Below are positions 52,102 through 62,495 of a stretch of DNA of 64,000 bases, one piece after another; position 1 is the stretch's first letter, and each line of letters begins with the position of its first letter. Source of the stretch: JBCAXA01 sp038749025. Lineage in GTDB: Bacteria > Pseudomonadota > Gammaproteobacteria > Steroidobacterales > Woeseiaceae. The notes below the pieces were generated by a model, which saw nothing but the letters and a program-made list of their open reading frames with translations, was not told the origin of the DNA and ran no database searches. The stretch covers positions 124,001 through 188,000 of the forward strand of contig JBCDIL010000003.1 of the NCBI GenBank assembly GCA_038749025.1. The letters run 5' to 3'. The translations under genes were made by a program, and so were the position numbers.

Positions 52102-54390
52102 ATGTTATTCCGGTTTCTTATTGTCATCACCACCTGCGGCGCTCTGGCAAGTATTCAACCAGCGGCGGCACAAGGCGTCAGCTCTGGGCTCGAAGAAATC
52201 GTAGTCACAGCTCGAAAACGAGTTGAAAATTTGCAAGATATTCCGTTGTCGGTGTCAGCGATTTCCGCTGTCGAGCTTGAGCAGGCAGCCGTGTACGACC
52301 TCGAAGACTTAGCCGAGATAACGCCTGGATTGACGTATCAAAACCTAGGTGCATTCGGTGTTCCGACTATCCGCGGTCTAGCTCAAACCGATACCGGTGG
52401 GATACAGGCCAATGTCGGTGTTTTTGTTGATGGCGTGTTTCTCAACAACCGGTCGTCGTTCGACTTTGGCGTCCTTGATCTAGATCGGATCGAAGTTGTT
52501 AAAGGCCCCCAAAGCGCCCTGTACGGTCGCAACACATTTGCGGGGGCAATTAACTATGTATCGCGCGCCCCAAGCTTCGATGAGCTCGAGGGCCGCGTGT
52601 CAGCGGAGTTTGGCAACGAAGAGCGTATGGAGCTGCGCGGCTCCGTGAATGTTCCGCTATCAGACTCTGCTGCGATCCGGTTTTTCGGTGCCACCAGTGA
52701 ATTTGACGGGACAATTGAAAACTCTCGGGGCGGTGACAACCTTGGCGGTTTTGGTGAGAGAACATCTTACGGCGCTTCGTTGCTCTTTGACGCGACGGAA
52801 CGGCTGCGAATCAAACTGTTTGCTGTTCGGACTGAGAGTGAGGAAGATCAACCACCACTGATTACCATTCCGTTTGCACGTAATGACTGCGGTGCACAGT
52901 ACGACTTACCGGCCGGCACGTTCTACACCTTGTACTGCGGCGGTTTGCAAAGCGGGGATGCACCGAATTTGAATTCACTCGGCGAAGGCAAAGTCGGCGA
53001 ACTCACCGTGGGCTACCTAACCGTAGACTATGATTTCGACTTTGCAACGCTATCCGCAACCTATGCGAAAACGGAAAGCGAGTATCGGGCGGCATTCGAT
53101 AACACCTCGAATCCGGCGTTGGCGGCCGTCCCGTTTTTCGGGGGTCCTTGGTCGCTGCAGTTCTTCACGAACTCATCTGGAGACGTCGCGGAAGAGGAAT
53201 CGTTTCAAATTCGTCTAGCCTCCGATAACGAAACAGGTTTTAACTGGTCTGTCGGCGCGGCAGTATTCGACTCCCAAAGCGGTGTTGTCCTATCGACAAT
53301 TGCCTCGTTGGTGGCCGACCCGAATACGTTGGAACGAATCACACGAGTCACCGAGTCACTCGACACCGATATCAACGCGATTTTCGGTACTTTGTCGTAC
53401 GAATTTGGGAAACATAAAGTAACCGCGGAAGCCCGCTACTCTGAAGAGACGCAGTATCAAGTTAATGACACGATCATCGACTTTCTACCTATTCTTAACG
53501 GCAGCACGGCTGGCGAAACTGAATTCGACTACACGAACCCACGCTTCACCTACGAATACCAGTACGACACCGACACATTGGTCTATGGCTCAGTCGCGCG
53601 AGGTTTGAAAACCGGTGGTATCAACGGCGCTGGATTCGTTGGTACCCCATTCGAAGACTTCGATCCAGAAACAAACTGGACGTACGAGTTCGGCATCAAG
53701 ACGACCATTCTGGATGGCAGGGGCACATTTAACGCGGCCGCCTTCTTTATCGACTGGGAAGATCTCCAACTGCCGGCACCGCCAAGTCTGCAGGCTGGGT
53801 CCGCCACCGTAAACGCAGCCGGCGCGTCTTCCGCAGGTATTGAGATCGACTCCGCTATCGGTGTTACCGATAACTTCGTTATCCGGGGCGCCATTACGTA
53901 TATCCAACCGGAGTTTGACAGCGGCGTGTTTGACGCGACGGTAGCGACTTTATGCGGCCAAGGTGCTACGCCACCGCCAGTCGCGCCGACCGTTACTTGT
54001 AACCCGGTTGTCGGCGGAAACCAATTGGCTGGCACATCAGACTTGCAGATCTACCTCGGTGGAACGTATACGTGGCCCCAGTTGATCGGAGAGCTTGATG
54101 GCTACTTCCGCGTCGACACTAGCCATCAGGCCGGCAAGTACTCCACCAGCCTAAACATTCTGGATCAGGGCGATATCAACCTGACTAATGTTCGGCTAGG
54201 CTTGCAGTCAGAGCGCTATGAGATTGCATTGTGGGCACAGAACCTCTTCGACGAAGAATACAATGCCAATGTTGTTAACGTGACCAGTCAGGGTGCATTT
54301 GGTGTCTGTAACGGCTGTGGTATCAACGATGTTCGTGTGTATCCCGGTAACGGAATATCGTACGGTCTTCGCGGCAGTGTAAATTTCTGA
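52102..54390 (+). CDS. TonB-dependent outer-membrane receptor
   Basis: 762 residues from the ATG at 52102, which gives a compact signal peptide (RFLIVITTCGALASIQPAAAQG) followed by the TonB-box-like EEIVVTARKR. An upstream ATG at 52042 would add 20 residues; ribosome-binding sites are weak for both. The plug shows VDGVFLNNRSSFDFG and VVKGPQSALYGRNTFAGAINYVSR. The barrel ends with an aromatic residue (VNF). It stands alone between the NmrA-like gene and the convergent interrupted propeller gene. The ligand may be the substrate of the FAD monooxygenase, which is inference. Confidence 0.93.
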   Translation: MLFRFLIVITTCGALASIQPAAAQGVSSGLEEIVVTARKRVENLQDIPLSVSAISAVELEQAAVYDLEDLAEITPGLTYQNLGAFGVPTIRGLAQTDTGGIQANVGVFVDGVFLNNRSSFDFGVLDLDRIEVVKGPQSALYGRNTFAGAINYVSRAPSFDELEGRVSAEFGNEERMELRGSVNVPLSDSAAIRFFGATSEFDGTIENSRGGDNLGGFGERTSYGASLLFDATERLRIKLFAVRTESEEDQPPLITIPFARNDCGAQYDLPAGTFYTLYCGGLQSGDAPNLNSLGEGKVGELTVGYLTVDYDFDFATLSATYAKTESEYRAAFDNTSNPALAAVPFFGGPWSLQFFTNSSGDVAEEESFQIRLASDNETGFNWSVGAAVFDSQSGVVLSTIASLVADPNTLERITRVTESLDTDINAIFGTLSYEFGKHKVTAEARYSEETQYQVNDTIIDFLPILNGSTAGETEFDYTNPRFTYEYQYDTDTLVYGSVARGLKTGGINGAGFVGTPFEDFDPETNWTYEFGIKTTILDGRGTFNAAAFFIDWEDLQLPAPPSLQAGSATVNAAGASSAGIEIDSAIGVTDNFVIRGAITYIQPEFDSGVFDATVATLCGQGATPPPVAPTVTCNPVVGGNQLAGTSDLQIYLGGTYTWPQLIGELDGYFRVDTSHQAGKYSTSLNILDQGDINLTNVRLGLQSERYEIALWAQNLFDEEYNANVVNVTSQGAFGVCNGCGINDVRVYPGNGISYGLRGSVNF

Positions 54391-54467
54391 CAATTCGCGG
54401 CGGTGGGTAAAGCGATTCGCAAGACTTACCGCCGCGATGTTCGCACCCGAGCTTCGTACGGCGAGCG

Positions 54468-55946
54468 TTAGTCGTTAATCCGATGTAGTCGTAGCTGCCC
54501 CCGTCGCACGCCAACAATGATCGAGCCGTCCGCAGCGATCGTTTGCTGGTTGCCTTGGTCGGTATAGGCCTTGTCGTCGTCGAGGGGAATGTCGAGTGCG
54601 ATTGCTCCAGTATCGATATCAAGACCACGGTAACTGAACGTGCAGCCATTCCCTCTGCCCAAGCCGTATACCAGCCCGGTCGCGCTCGATGCCGTTGGTA
54701 TCCCGTTAAAGTGTACTGACGGATTCGCCCAAACAAGATCGAAGCGACGCTCATCGGCCAGCCAGTCGACGCGTTGCACCCCTTTCGGTGGTGAGCAGTC
54801 CGGCTTAAAGCCGGCCCATTGCGCGACGAAGACGGAATGGCCAAGTACGGCGGGCGAGTTCTCAGCGGTATAGCCTTCACCCTGCGGTGTCGAGAGCGGT
54901 AAAGCCATGCGTCCTGCGAGCCGACGGTCCTCATCACTAAGCCCAGACCAATCATCGGGGATATCCCCGCGCCAAAACGCTACGAGGTTGTTGTCGGGCG
55001 CGTGGCCGTCGACCATCACAACAACACCGTCATCGCGCGAACCGATTAGCGACGCTGTCGTACCGGTACCGGTGCAGGTTTTTCCGCGCAGCGTTCGCTA
55101 CCGCTCGCGAAGGCGCGATGAGCGTCGTGGCTCTTTACAGCCAGGCCCGCGGAAATCGTAAGGCACCGACCAAGCATTGATGAATTGCGTTCCGGTCCAA
55201 TCGAGCGCCGCCACGCCTTGCTGCGACGATATATACAGCCGATTCGTTTCATCGATGGCAAAGGCATTGTGATAGCTGTAACCGTCGTCACTCGATGCGA
55301 AACTACCGACCGCGACAACATCACCCGTTGTCGGCGAGATAGCGGCTACGGTATTACCTTTCAGTAAGATCATGATCAGGCCGTCGTAGCTGACCGAGAA
55401 GTGAATGGTAAGTTCGCCGACCTCATCAGGAACTATAATTTTACGGTCGACGACTAAGTCACAGCGCGGGCAATCGGGTCGCTCATCTCGTAGAACATAC
55501 AACGCGTTCTCTTTAATGTTGGTCGTAACGATCTCACCTGTTGCCAGCACCGAGACATACCAATCGAAATCGAGTCGACCGCGTGGCAATACGACGTAGC
55601 TGATCTGCTCGAAGCGCTCGCCATCGAGCAACCATTTGACGACACCTTTTTGCACACTGCCAAATGCGGCCTGGCTGCCGTTCGGGTAGGGCTCACCTAA
55701 AACCGTCCATGGTGATGTGCCGTTTTTGGGGTTATCGAGACGTTCAAAACCGATGCTGTCCTCCGCTCGTAGTGAGGGTAAATCCCCCGCTGCCTGCGCA
55801 TAGTTATTGCGATGAAAAAGCGGCCAAGTCGAAGCGGCGAGATACGGATTCGCCGGTGGGCTTTGTGCGCACACCGCATCGGCGAAAATGACGAGAGCCA
55901 GAACGAGCGATCGGCGTATGCGGCTGGATTGGACAGTCATCGGCAT
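54468..55946 (-). pseudogene. Exported propeller-like protein interrupted by an in-frame amber codon
   Basis: Two adjacent open frames on the minus strand, 55946-55101 and 55097-54471, are in the same frame, separated only by one TAG at 55098-55100. The first has a signal peptide (SLVLALVIFADAVCAQS) and repeated blade-like segments (SVSYDGLIMILLKGN, SPTTGDVVAVGSF, ISSQQGVAALDW). The second continues with GTGTTASLIG, VDGHAPDNNLVAFW and GLDIDTGAIALDIPLDDD. Together they look like one PQQ/arylsulfotransferase-type beta-propeller of about 490 residues. The stretch just before and after the stop is Arg-rich and unlike the rest. It may be a recent nonsense mutation, suppression, or a sequencing error. 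Confidence 0.68.
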
Positions 55947-56290
55947 GGGTAACTTAACGCCCGGCCAGCGACTGCGTTGACGTAACTTCACGGCAGGCGA
56001 ATGTGGCTGCTGAAACCGCGTTTTCGGAAGACCCAGGGCGTCGACTGTGACCCTAGTGCCGGCTGGCCGGGCGATCGGTGCCGCCGGCCCCAATCGATTA
56101 CAGCTCACCGAGCGGCAAGCTGACTCAACGGAACAGACTGAGCCTTCCAACCGGATTGTATCCTCGCGCTGAGACGCGTGCCGCAACGCACATAAAAAAC
56201 ACCGCCGATACATGTTTTTGCGACGTGAGTATTAAAGAATCTACGGTTTTGACCGCTATCGTTGCATTGGACTGTCCAGCTGCAAACTCC
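55947..56290. other. Divergent gap between the interrupted gene and the hybrid sensor
   Basis: A 344-bp stretch with no separate gene. The frame of the sensor gene is open from 56078, so part of it could be coding if an upstream start (for example GTG or TTG near 56226-56252) is used. No clear promoter or ribosome-binding site was found by eye. Confidence 0.45.
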
Positions 56291-59200
56291 GTGAGATACG
56301 TCGCCACCCTTTTTGCCCTACTGCTTACCGCTCTATGGGCCCCAGCACCGCAAGCAGACGAGCTGCCGATGACGCCCGAGCGCCCGTTTCGTTTGTACTC
56401 CGTAGAAGAGGGGCTCAACCAGAAAACTGTTCATGCCGTCTTGCAAGACCACGACGGTTTTCTTTGGATTGCGACGTTTGGCGGGATCAATCGTTTTGAC
56501 GGCCGCTCTTTCGAGAGCCTAACCGCCAGCGACGGGCTGCGCCAAAACCTCGTCCAATCGCTGTCGGTCGATGATGAGAACCGCCTTTGGGTTGGCGACG
56601 CAGCCGGCGGGCTGACACTCGTCGAAAACGGTCAGGTAACTCGGACGTACGAGCCAGACGAGGCGGCGCGGGGAGTCGCTCGATCGATCGTTTTCACGAA
56701 CGGGAAACTCTACGTCGGCACGCAGCCAGGGGGCGTTCGTGCCTTAGACCTTTCGAATCTCGACAGCGACCTTGTGACGATCGAGGGGGCGCCGTTTGAC
56801 GTTTTTTGGATGGTCGCGTCGGGCGACTATATCTACACCCTAGGCACCGAGGGCGTACACCGCTACAACGCCGTCCTGGACAATGGCTTTGAGCTGCTCG
56901 GCTCAGACCTATCTGCGGTTGCCGTCGCCGAGGATGGTCGCATTGCGGTCGGCGACATTTCAGGACGAATCGGTTGGCTTAACGGCACGAGCGTCAACTG
57001 GCTAGACGTTCGTTATGATCGTCGCATAACCAATGTCGCCATAATCGACAACGTCATCGAATGGGTTTTTCTCGATGAGGAAGGTATGGTCCGGTTCGGT
57101 GCTCCCGCCTCTGACAGCGTCCCCGCCGTGAACGGTTCCGTTCCGCCGTTGGTTGATCAGGAAGGCGTTTTCTGGGTACCAACGCGCGCCGGTCTCGCAC
57201 GGTACCTCGGCGAACGCTTCCAGCATTACCCGCTGACGATGAACGGCCAACAACCCGAGGTATTCTCGATCGAGCCAGGACCTAACGGTGATTTCTGGTT
57301 CGGAACTAGCCAGGGCCTACTGCACGTCGATGCAGACGGTAACATCGAGAATTTCTCCGACACGCTGGAGATCGACCGTCGTGAAGTTCGTGACATCGAG
57401 ATTTCTAGCGATAAGCAGACGCTATGGTTCGCCCAAGTTCAAGGGGCAACGTACGGTATCGATCTTGCCACGATGCAACCGACGACGACGATCGGCGATG
57501 AAGCCTCGATTGCCGTCAGTGCTGTTTTGGATAACAACGATCAGCTGTGGATTGGATCATTTCTAGGAACGCTAACGGCTTACAACGCCGCCAGCGAGAC
57601 GACCCGCGAATACAACCTAGGTAACGGCGCCAGTGTGTATACGCAAGATGTCGGTGACGACGGTTATCTGTGGTTCGGCGTTAACTTCCACGGCTTGTAC
57701 CGCATCGACACGACCGACCCGCGCAGTGAACCAGAAATGGTTGTACCGGAGTCGGAGTTACAGCAAGAGTACTACACCCAAGTGGTTGTCGAAGGTGGGG
57801 GACCGGATACTGTTGTTTGGCTTGCCGGCATCAAGGGCAGTGTTTTCCGTTGGCAAGACGGCAAAATTCAGCGGGTCATCGCTGAGTCGCTATTGGCTGA
57901 TACAACGGTTTACGCGATACAACCGTTACCCGATAGCTCAGTCATCTTAGCCACCAGTCGTGGCGTTTTCCGCTACGCCATCGACACCGGCTCGCTCGAA
58001 CAATACGGGGCACTCGATGGCTTTGTCGCGATAGAAGCGAAAGTACACGCAACGTATTTCGATGGTGACGACTCGTTGTTTATCGGCACGACCAGTGGTG
58101 TTACGCGGATGGACATTACGCAGCCGATGGCCGGCGTGACGGTACCGAAACCTCTGATTACGCGACGTCGTGTCGACAGTGAAAACGTCGATAAGCGGTC
58201 GTCGCTATTGGACTCCAGTGGCGACGAGGTTGTACTCGACTTCACCGCGGTTTCAACGCGTAAACCGAATGGCGTGGAGTACAGTTACCGGCTAACAGGG
58301 CATAGCGACGACTGGAGCGACGCCTCTGAGACCACGTCGATCTCGTACTCGAACTTAGCGCCTGGCGATTATTCGTTCGGTGTCCGAGCTCGCTTACCGG
58401 GTGGCGATTGGAGCGAACCGGCAACGTGGTCGTTCACCGTGCCGACGCCGTATTGGGCGACCTGGTGGTTCTTGACGACTGCTGCCTTTGTTGCGCTCAT
58501 GTTCACCTGGTCGATTGTCCAGCTGCGGCTCCGGTCCATCGCTAATGCCAACCAGCGACTCCGTGAGGAAGTGGCAGAACGCACTCGCTCAATCGAAGCT
58601 GGCCGACATGAGCTCGAGGAAATTAATAGTCAGCTGAGTAGCGAGATCGAAGAACGCAAGCGCTCCGATGCGCTTCGCGCCGATGTGGAGGCACGCTTCC
58701 AGCAGGCGTATCACAACTCGCCCATCGGTATGGCGTTGGTCGATAAGAGTGGGTTGGTTTATGACGCCAACCCCAGCATGAAAGCGCTGTTCTGGCCGAA
58801 TTCGGATCCGGATACAACCGAGCCGCTACTCGACATCGTCTGCGAAGAAGATCGCGGTGATGTCGACAAGTTTTTAACCGACTATGCGGCTGGGATCGCA
58901 ACGGAAGTGAGCATGGAGGCGGAGTGCATCTCGCATAGCCGCGGCATGCGTAGTATCGACTTTCATCCATCGGCCGTACGCAACCCGCAAGGCGAACTTG
59001 AGTACATCTTACTATTGGCGCAAGACGTTACCGACAACCGTGCGATGACCGATCAACTGGAGTATCAAGCCAATTTCGACGAACTGACCGGGCTTGTTAA
59101 TCGACGTGCTTTCGAAGACCGATTGAACGCAATCGGTACTGACGAACAACATCATGGTCAGTCGTACTTGATGTTCCTCGACCTCGATCAATTTAAGGTA

Positions 59201-60388
59201 GTTAACGATACCTGTGGCCATGCCGCCGGCGACGAGCTGCTATGCATGGTGGCAGACGCGTTGAGAAGCTGCGTTCGCGAAGATGATACGGTGGCGCGCT
59301 TTGGTGGCGATGAGTTCGCACTGCTTATTGTCGGCTGTGACGAAAAGGTCGCGTTTGAGCGTGCCGAGGGCGTCCGGCAGCGAATCCAGGATCTTGAGTT
59401 TGTCTGGGAGAACGAGATTTTCCGGGTTGGCGCAAGTATCGGCGTCGTCCCTATTGACGCCGCATTGCGAGATCTCAATGAGCTGCAACAATTGGCCGAC
59501 GCCGCCTGTTATGCCGCCAAGGATGCGGGCAGGAACCGCGTCCACATGGTGTCCGGTGACGAGGATGCAGCGCACGAAAGACGCGGCGAAATGCGCTGGG
59601 TGCAGCGGCTAAACCACGCCATCGACAACGACGATTTCGAGCTCTTTGGTCAACGCATATTGCCGCTGAACGAGACCGATACAACACGCGAACGTATCGA
59701 GATCTTGCTGCGGATGCGTAACCGCGCCACGAATCGCTTGATCCCTCCGGGTGCATTCTTACCAGCCGCCGAACGCTACGGTCTGCAGGGTCGTCTCGAT
59801 CAGTGGGTGGTCAGCCGGGTTATCGATGCGATGGGCGAGCAAGTGGCCAGCGAGATCGAGAATCGCAACTTCTGGGTCAATCTCTCGGGCGCGAGTATCG
59901 GTGACCCGAAGATTTCGCGCGAGCTGATTCGAATGGTTGAACAGGCAGACGTACCACGTGGCGTATTGAACTTCGAAATTACCGAAACCGCCGTAATCCG
60001 AAAAATCTCAGAAGCGAAGGCGTTAATCGCAGCGCTGCAAGATATGGGCTGCCGGTTCGCACTCGACGACTTCGGTAGCGGCCTATCGTCGTTTGGCTAT
60101 CTCAAAGAACTGAACGTGGATTGCTTGAAGATCGACGGTCAGTTCGTCCGCGATATTGCCACCGATCCGACCGACCGAATTTTCGTTAAGTCGATTATCG
60201 ATATCGCCCATACACTCGGCATGAAAGTGATCGCGGAGTTCATCGAAGACGACGAGATTCTGCGTATCATTCAGTCACTAGGCAGCGACTTTGGCCAAGG
60301 CTTCGGTATTCATCGCCCTGAGCCATTGCACGCCATGGTCTCGATGACGACGGCGCTTCGCGTCGCGGGGCTCAGCAAGAACGCATAG
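56291..60388 (+). CDS. Hybrid sensor: periplasmic propeller, Y_Y_Y, PAS, GGDEF and EAL domains
   Basis: About 1365 residues from a GTG at 56291 that gives a signal peptide (YVATLFALLLTALWAPAPQA). Two-component-regulator propeller repeats (for example LQDHDGFLWIATFGGINRFDG) fill about 35-640, a Y_Y_Y domain about 648-715, one membrane helix about 720-742, then a coiled coil, a PAS domain from about 800, GGDEF with intact RFGGDEF near 1003, and EAL to the end. The EAL signature reads EIL, but the DDFGSG loop, NLSG, FEITET and QGFG motifs remain. It is likely to make and/or break cyclic-di-GMP in response to a periplasmic, perhaps carbohydrate, signal. Confidence 0.9.
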   Translation: MRYVATLFALLLTALWAPAPQADELPMTPERPFRLYSVEEGLNQKTVHAVLQDHDGFLWIATFGGINRFDGRSFESLTASDGLRQNLVQSLSVDDENRLWVGDAAGGLTLVENGQVTRTYEPDEAARGVARSIVFTNGKLYVGTQPGGVRALDLSNLDSDLVTIEGAPFDVFWMVASGDYIYTLGTEGVHRYNAVLDNGFELLGSDLSAVAVAEDGRIAVGDISGRIGWLNGTSVNWLDVRYDRRITNVAIIDNVIEWVFLDEEGMVRFGAPASDSVPAVNGSVPPLVDQEGVFWVPTRAGLARYLGERFQHYPLTMNGQQPEVFSIEPGPNGDFWFGTSQGLLHVDADGNIENFSDTLEIDRREVRDIEISSDKQTLWFAQVQGATYGIDLATMQPTTTIGDEASIAVSAVLDNNDQLWIGSFLGTLTAYNAASETTREYNLGNGASVYTQDVGDDGYLWFGVNFHGLYRIDTTDPRSEPEMVVPESELQQEYYTQVVVEGGGPDTVVWLAGIKGSVFRWQDGKIQRVIAESLLADTTVYAIQPLPDSSVILATSRGVFRYAIDTGSLEQYGALDGFVAIEAKVHATYFDGDDSLFIGTTSGVTRMDITQPMAGVTVPKPLITRRRVDSENVDKRSSLLDSSGDEVVLDFTAVSTRKPNGVEYSYRLTGHSDDWSDASETTSISYSNLAPGDYSFGVRARLPGGDWSEPATWSFTVPTPYWATWWFLTTAAFVALMFTWSIVQLRLRSIANANQRLREEVAERTRSIEAGRHELEEINSQLSSEIEERKRSDALRADVEARFQQAYHNSPIGMALVDKSGLVYDANPSMKALFWPNSDPDTTEPLLDIVCEEDRGDVDKFLTDYAAGIATEVSMEAECISHSRGMRSIDFHPSAVRNPQGELEYILLLAQDVTDNRAMTDQLEYQANFDELTGLVNRRAFEDRLNAIGTDEQHHGQSYLMFLDLDQFKVVNDTCGHAAGDELLCMVADALRSCVREDDTVARFGGDEFALLIVGCDEKVAFERAEGVRQRIQDLEFVWENEIFRVGASIGVVPIDAALRDLNELQQLADAACYAAKDAGRNRVHMVSGDEDAAHERRGEMRWVQRLNHAIDNDDFELFGQRILPLNETDTTRERIEILLRMRNRATNRLIPPGAFLPAAERYGLQGRLDQWVVSRVIDAMGEQVASEIENRNFWVNLSGASIGDPKISRELIRMVEQADVPRGVLNFEITETAVIRKISEAKALIAALQDMGCRFALDDFGSGLSSFGYLKELNVDCLKIDGQFVRDIATDPTDRIFVKSIIDIAHTLGMKVIAEFIEDDEILRIIQSLGSDFGQGFGIHRPEPLHAMVSMTTALRVAGLSKNA

Positions 60389-60394
60389 GACCCG

Positions 60395-61387
60395 TTACAA
60401 CTCGACCATCAATTTGCCGGTATTCTCGCCGGTGAACAATAGGTTTATGCCATCGATCGCGCTGTCTAGACCTTGCAACTTGTGGGCACGGTATTTTAGC
60501 TTGCCTGCGCTGTAATACTCGGTCAGCCGGGCCATGATCTCTGGAACTTGGTCCCAATGGTCCGGCATCGTGAAGCCTTGGATCGTTAGGCGCTTGCGAA
60601 TAACATTTAACCAGTTTGGACCTGGATCTGGTTTCGCCGTGTTGTAGTCAGCAATCATGCCGCAGACGATGATCCGACCGTGTGCATTCATCTGGTAGAA
60701 CACGGCGTGCTGCACCGGTCCGCCGGTGTTCTCGAAATAAAGATCGATCCCGTTAGGCGCGGCCGCTTTGATCTGCTTAAAGAGACTGTCCGATTTGTAG
60801 TTGATGGCCTTGTCGAAACCCAGCTCGTCTTCGAGCCAGCGGCACTTGTCATCAGAACCTGCGGTACCGATCACTTGTAGGCCTTCCGCTTTGCCAATTT
60901 GGCCAACAATCGATCCAACCGAGCCGGCGGCACCGGAAACAAACAGGGTTTCACCGGCTTTTGGTTTACCGACGTTTATGAGGCCTTGGTAGGCGGTCTG
61001 CCCGGGTAGTGCGAGAACACACAAAACAACTTCGGCAGGCAGGTCGGGAGGTAGCACCTTCAGTCCTTGGCCGCTACTAACCGCATACTCGGTCCAGCCG
61101 ATCAATCCGGCCACTTTCGCGCCAACCGGATATTTAGCGTTCTTCGACTCAACCACTTCGGCAACACCGCTTGAGCGCATGATCTCGCCTAGCCCGACCG
61201 GTGGTATGTAGCTTTCGGTATCTGCCGACATCCAACCGCGCATTGCTGGGTCCAATGACATATGAGTCTGCTTAACGAGAATTTCGCCATCGCTAAGCGC
61301 CGGCGTTTCGAGCTCAACCGTTTCAAAAACATCCGGTGTGATCGTGAGTTCCGGGCGAGCGATGAGCTTGATAGCTTTGTATTTCAT
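60395..61387 (-). CDS. Zinc-independent NADPH:enone oxidoreductase (MDR family)
   Basis: 330 residues of the medium-chain dehydrogenase/reductase type similar to leukotriene B4 12-hydroxydehydrogenase/prostaglandin reductase. Segments include LDPAMRGWMS near residue 47, LFVSGAAGSVGSIVGQIGKAEG near 148-168 and FENTGGPV near 218. No zinc-binding Cys/His set is present. It reduces the double bond of alpha,beta-unsaturated ketones or aldehydes with NADPH. It is convergent with the sensor gene by six bases. Confidence 0.93.
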   Translation of the reverse strand: MKYKAIKLIARPELTITPDVFETVELETPALSDGEILVKQTHMSLDPAMRGWMSADTESYIPPVGLGEIMRSSGVAEVVESKNAKYPVGAKVAGLIGWTEYAVSSGQGLKVLPPDLPAEVVLCVLALPGQTAYQGLINVGKPKAGETLFVSGAAGSVGSIVGQIGKAEGLQVIGTAGSDDKCRWLEDELGFDKAINYKSDSLFKQIKAAAPNGIDLYFENTGGPVQHAVFYQMNAHGRIIVCGMIADYNTAKPDPGPNWLNVIRKRLTIQGFTMPDHWDQVPEIMARLTEYYSAGKLKYRAHKLQGLDSAIDGINLLFTGENTGKLMVEL

Positions 61388-61462
61388 AATCGGCGTCTTA
61401 GCGGGTCGAACTCTGGACGGTTAAGTGTAGCGCACGACGAACGTTCACGGCGTCCATACTCG

Positions 61463-61663
61463 TCACCAAGAATCGGCTGTTGTTAAACCGTGGAGGATAA
61501 CCCGACTGATTTGAACCAACCGGACGATCGCCTCAAGAATCGACAAACGACCGGTGGCAAAGAGTAACTGCATGCCGGTAACAAATCGTAGGCTCCACAG
61601 CACAAGCGATACGAACGCAGCCGTTAAACCCAACGACAAAATTTGTAGCTTGATTAGCGCCAT
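61463..61663 (-). CDS. Small hypothetical membrane protein
   Basis: 66 residues with one strongly hydrophobic segment (about 5-25) and an amphipathic C-terminal half. CGAGGC lies about eight bases before the ATG. No family recognised. It stands alone in a sparsely coding region, and could still be a chance ORF, but the start context and hydrophobic profile favour a real gene. Confidence 0.45.
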   Translation of the reverse strand: MALIKLQILSLGLTAAFVSLVLWSLRFVTGMQLLFATGRLSILEAIVRLVQISRVILHGLTTADSW

Positions 61664-61874
61664 TGTGTTTGCCTCGAGATGCGGTTTGCTCTCTAGTAAT
61701 TAGAGTTGTCGAGACTCGTCCTTAAGCCGTTGAATCTTCATCATGCTCGACGCCAAGTTTTGAGATTAAAAGCGTCGGAGGTCGAACGGCCGGCTACGTA
61801 CAGAGCACGCGCTCGAGCGCCTTGACTGGGGAACAGCGAGCTTCCGCTAACGGCCAGAAGCAGCCGGTCTCTGA
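61664..61874. other. Spacer with repeat copy A
   Basis: No ORF is seen in these 211 bp. The right end holds the first copy of the intergenic repeat. Confidence 0.45.
61841..61869. repeat. Intergenic repeat, copy A (short)
   Basis: Contains CGGCCAGAAGCAGCCGGTC, one base different in its core from copy B (CGGCCAGAAGCGGCCGTTC). It begins just before the stop of the gene at 61875. Confidence 0.5.
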
Positions 61875-62357
61875 TCAGCTCTGACTCTCATTCGACTGCA
61901 TGATCTTTTCCTGCGCGAATTTGTAGAACCCAGTGAAGTCCCACGACCAGATGATCGCATAGGCATACGCGAACATAGACATTACAAAGTAGGCTGGCTC
62001 GCGATCATCTTTGAAGACCATGCGATACAGAGGTGGTACAACCGAAATCACTTTTGAAACGCTCTTTACATCGCGCCATGAAACTGTATCGCTCTCCGAC
62101 CCGTTGATTGTCTCAATCTTTTCATCGTTGTAGCGGATCACACGGATGCGGAAGAACATGAATTTTGCGAGAAACACGATTCCTACAGAAACGCCGAGCA
62201 ATAAAAAGACTTCGCCCAGCGTCGGATCAACGGGTGCGTTGCTCAGAATTGATTGCTCTGGAAAGACCAACGAATGAATGGACTCTAGAGCCAAGAAAAT
62301 GAACATCAAGGCAGCGAACTTGTAGAAGAAATAAGCGACGTAGCTGCTACTTTTCAC
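61875..62357 (-). CDS. Hypothetical membrane protein
   Basis: 160 residues, starting at GTG. Hydrophobic segments at about 8-32, 47-67 and 120-140 suggest two or three membrane passes. A soluble middle section (RVIRYNDEKIETINGSESDTVSWRDVKSVSKV) looks like a small beta-rich PH-like/YcxB-type domain. No family can be named firmly. Composition is more AT-rich than in the catabolic clusters to the left, and it is flanked by intergenic repeats on both sides. Confidence 0.65.
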   Translation of the reverse strand: MKSSSYVAYFFYKFAALMFIFLALESIHSLVFPEQSILSNAPVDPTLGEVFLLLGVSVGIVFLAKFMFFRIRVIRYNDEKIETINGSESDTVSWRDVKSVSKVISVVPPLYRMVFKDDREPAYFVMSMFAYAYAIIWSWDFTGFYKFAQEKIMQSNESQS

Positions 62358-62397
62358 AGCATCTTCTTGAAAACTTCAACGTCCATTTTGGGTGAAT

Positions 62398-62474
62398 ACC
62401 AGTCAGTATATCGAATCAAAGGAACCGGTCCGAAATCTCGGGGCCGAACCAATCGGCCAGAAGCGGCCGTTCAA
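62398..62474. repeat. Intergenic repeat, copy B
   Basis: Has the block CAGTATATCG at 62404-62413 and the block CGGCCAGAAGCGGCCGTTC ending near 62473. The second block contains a small palindrome around CGGCC/GGCCG. The same two blocks recur in copy C with a shorter spacer. Confidence 0.55.
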
Positions 62475-62495
62475 ACGACTCACCGCAACATCGCG

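Noticed and set aside
54468..55946. A frameshift between the two halves of the propeller-like gene
   Set aside because: Counting shows both halves are in the same frame; only an in-frame TAG separates them.
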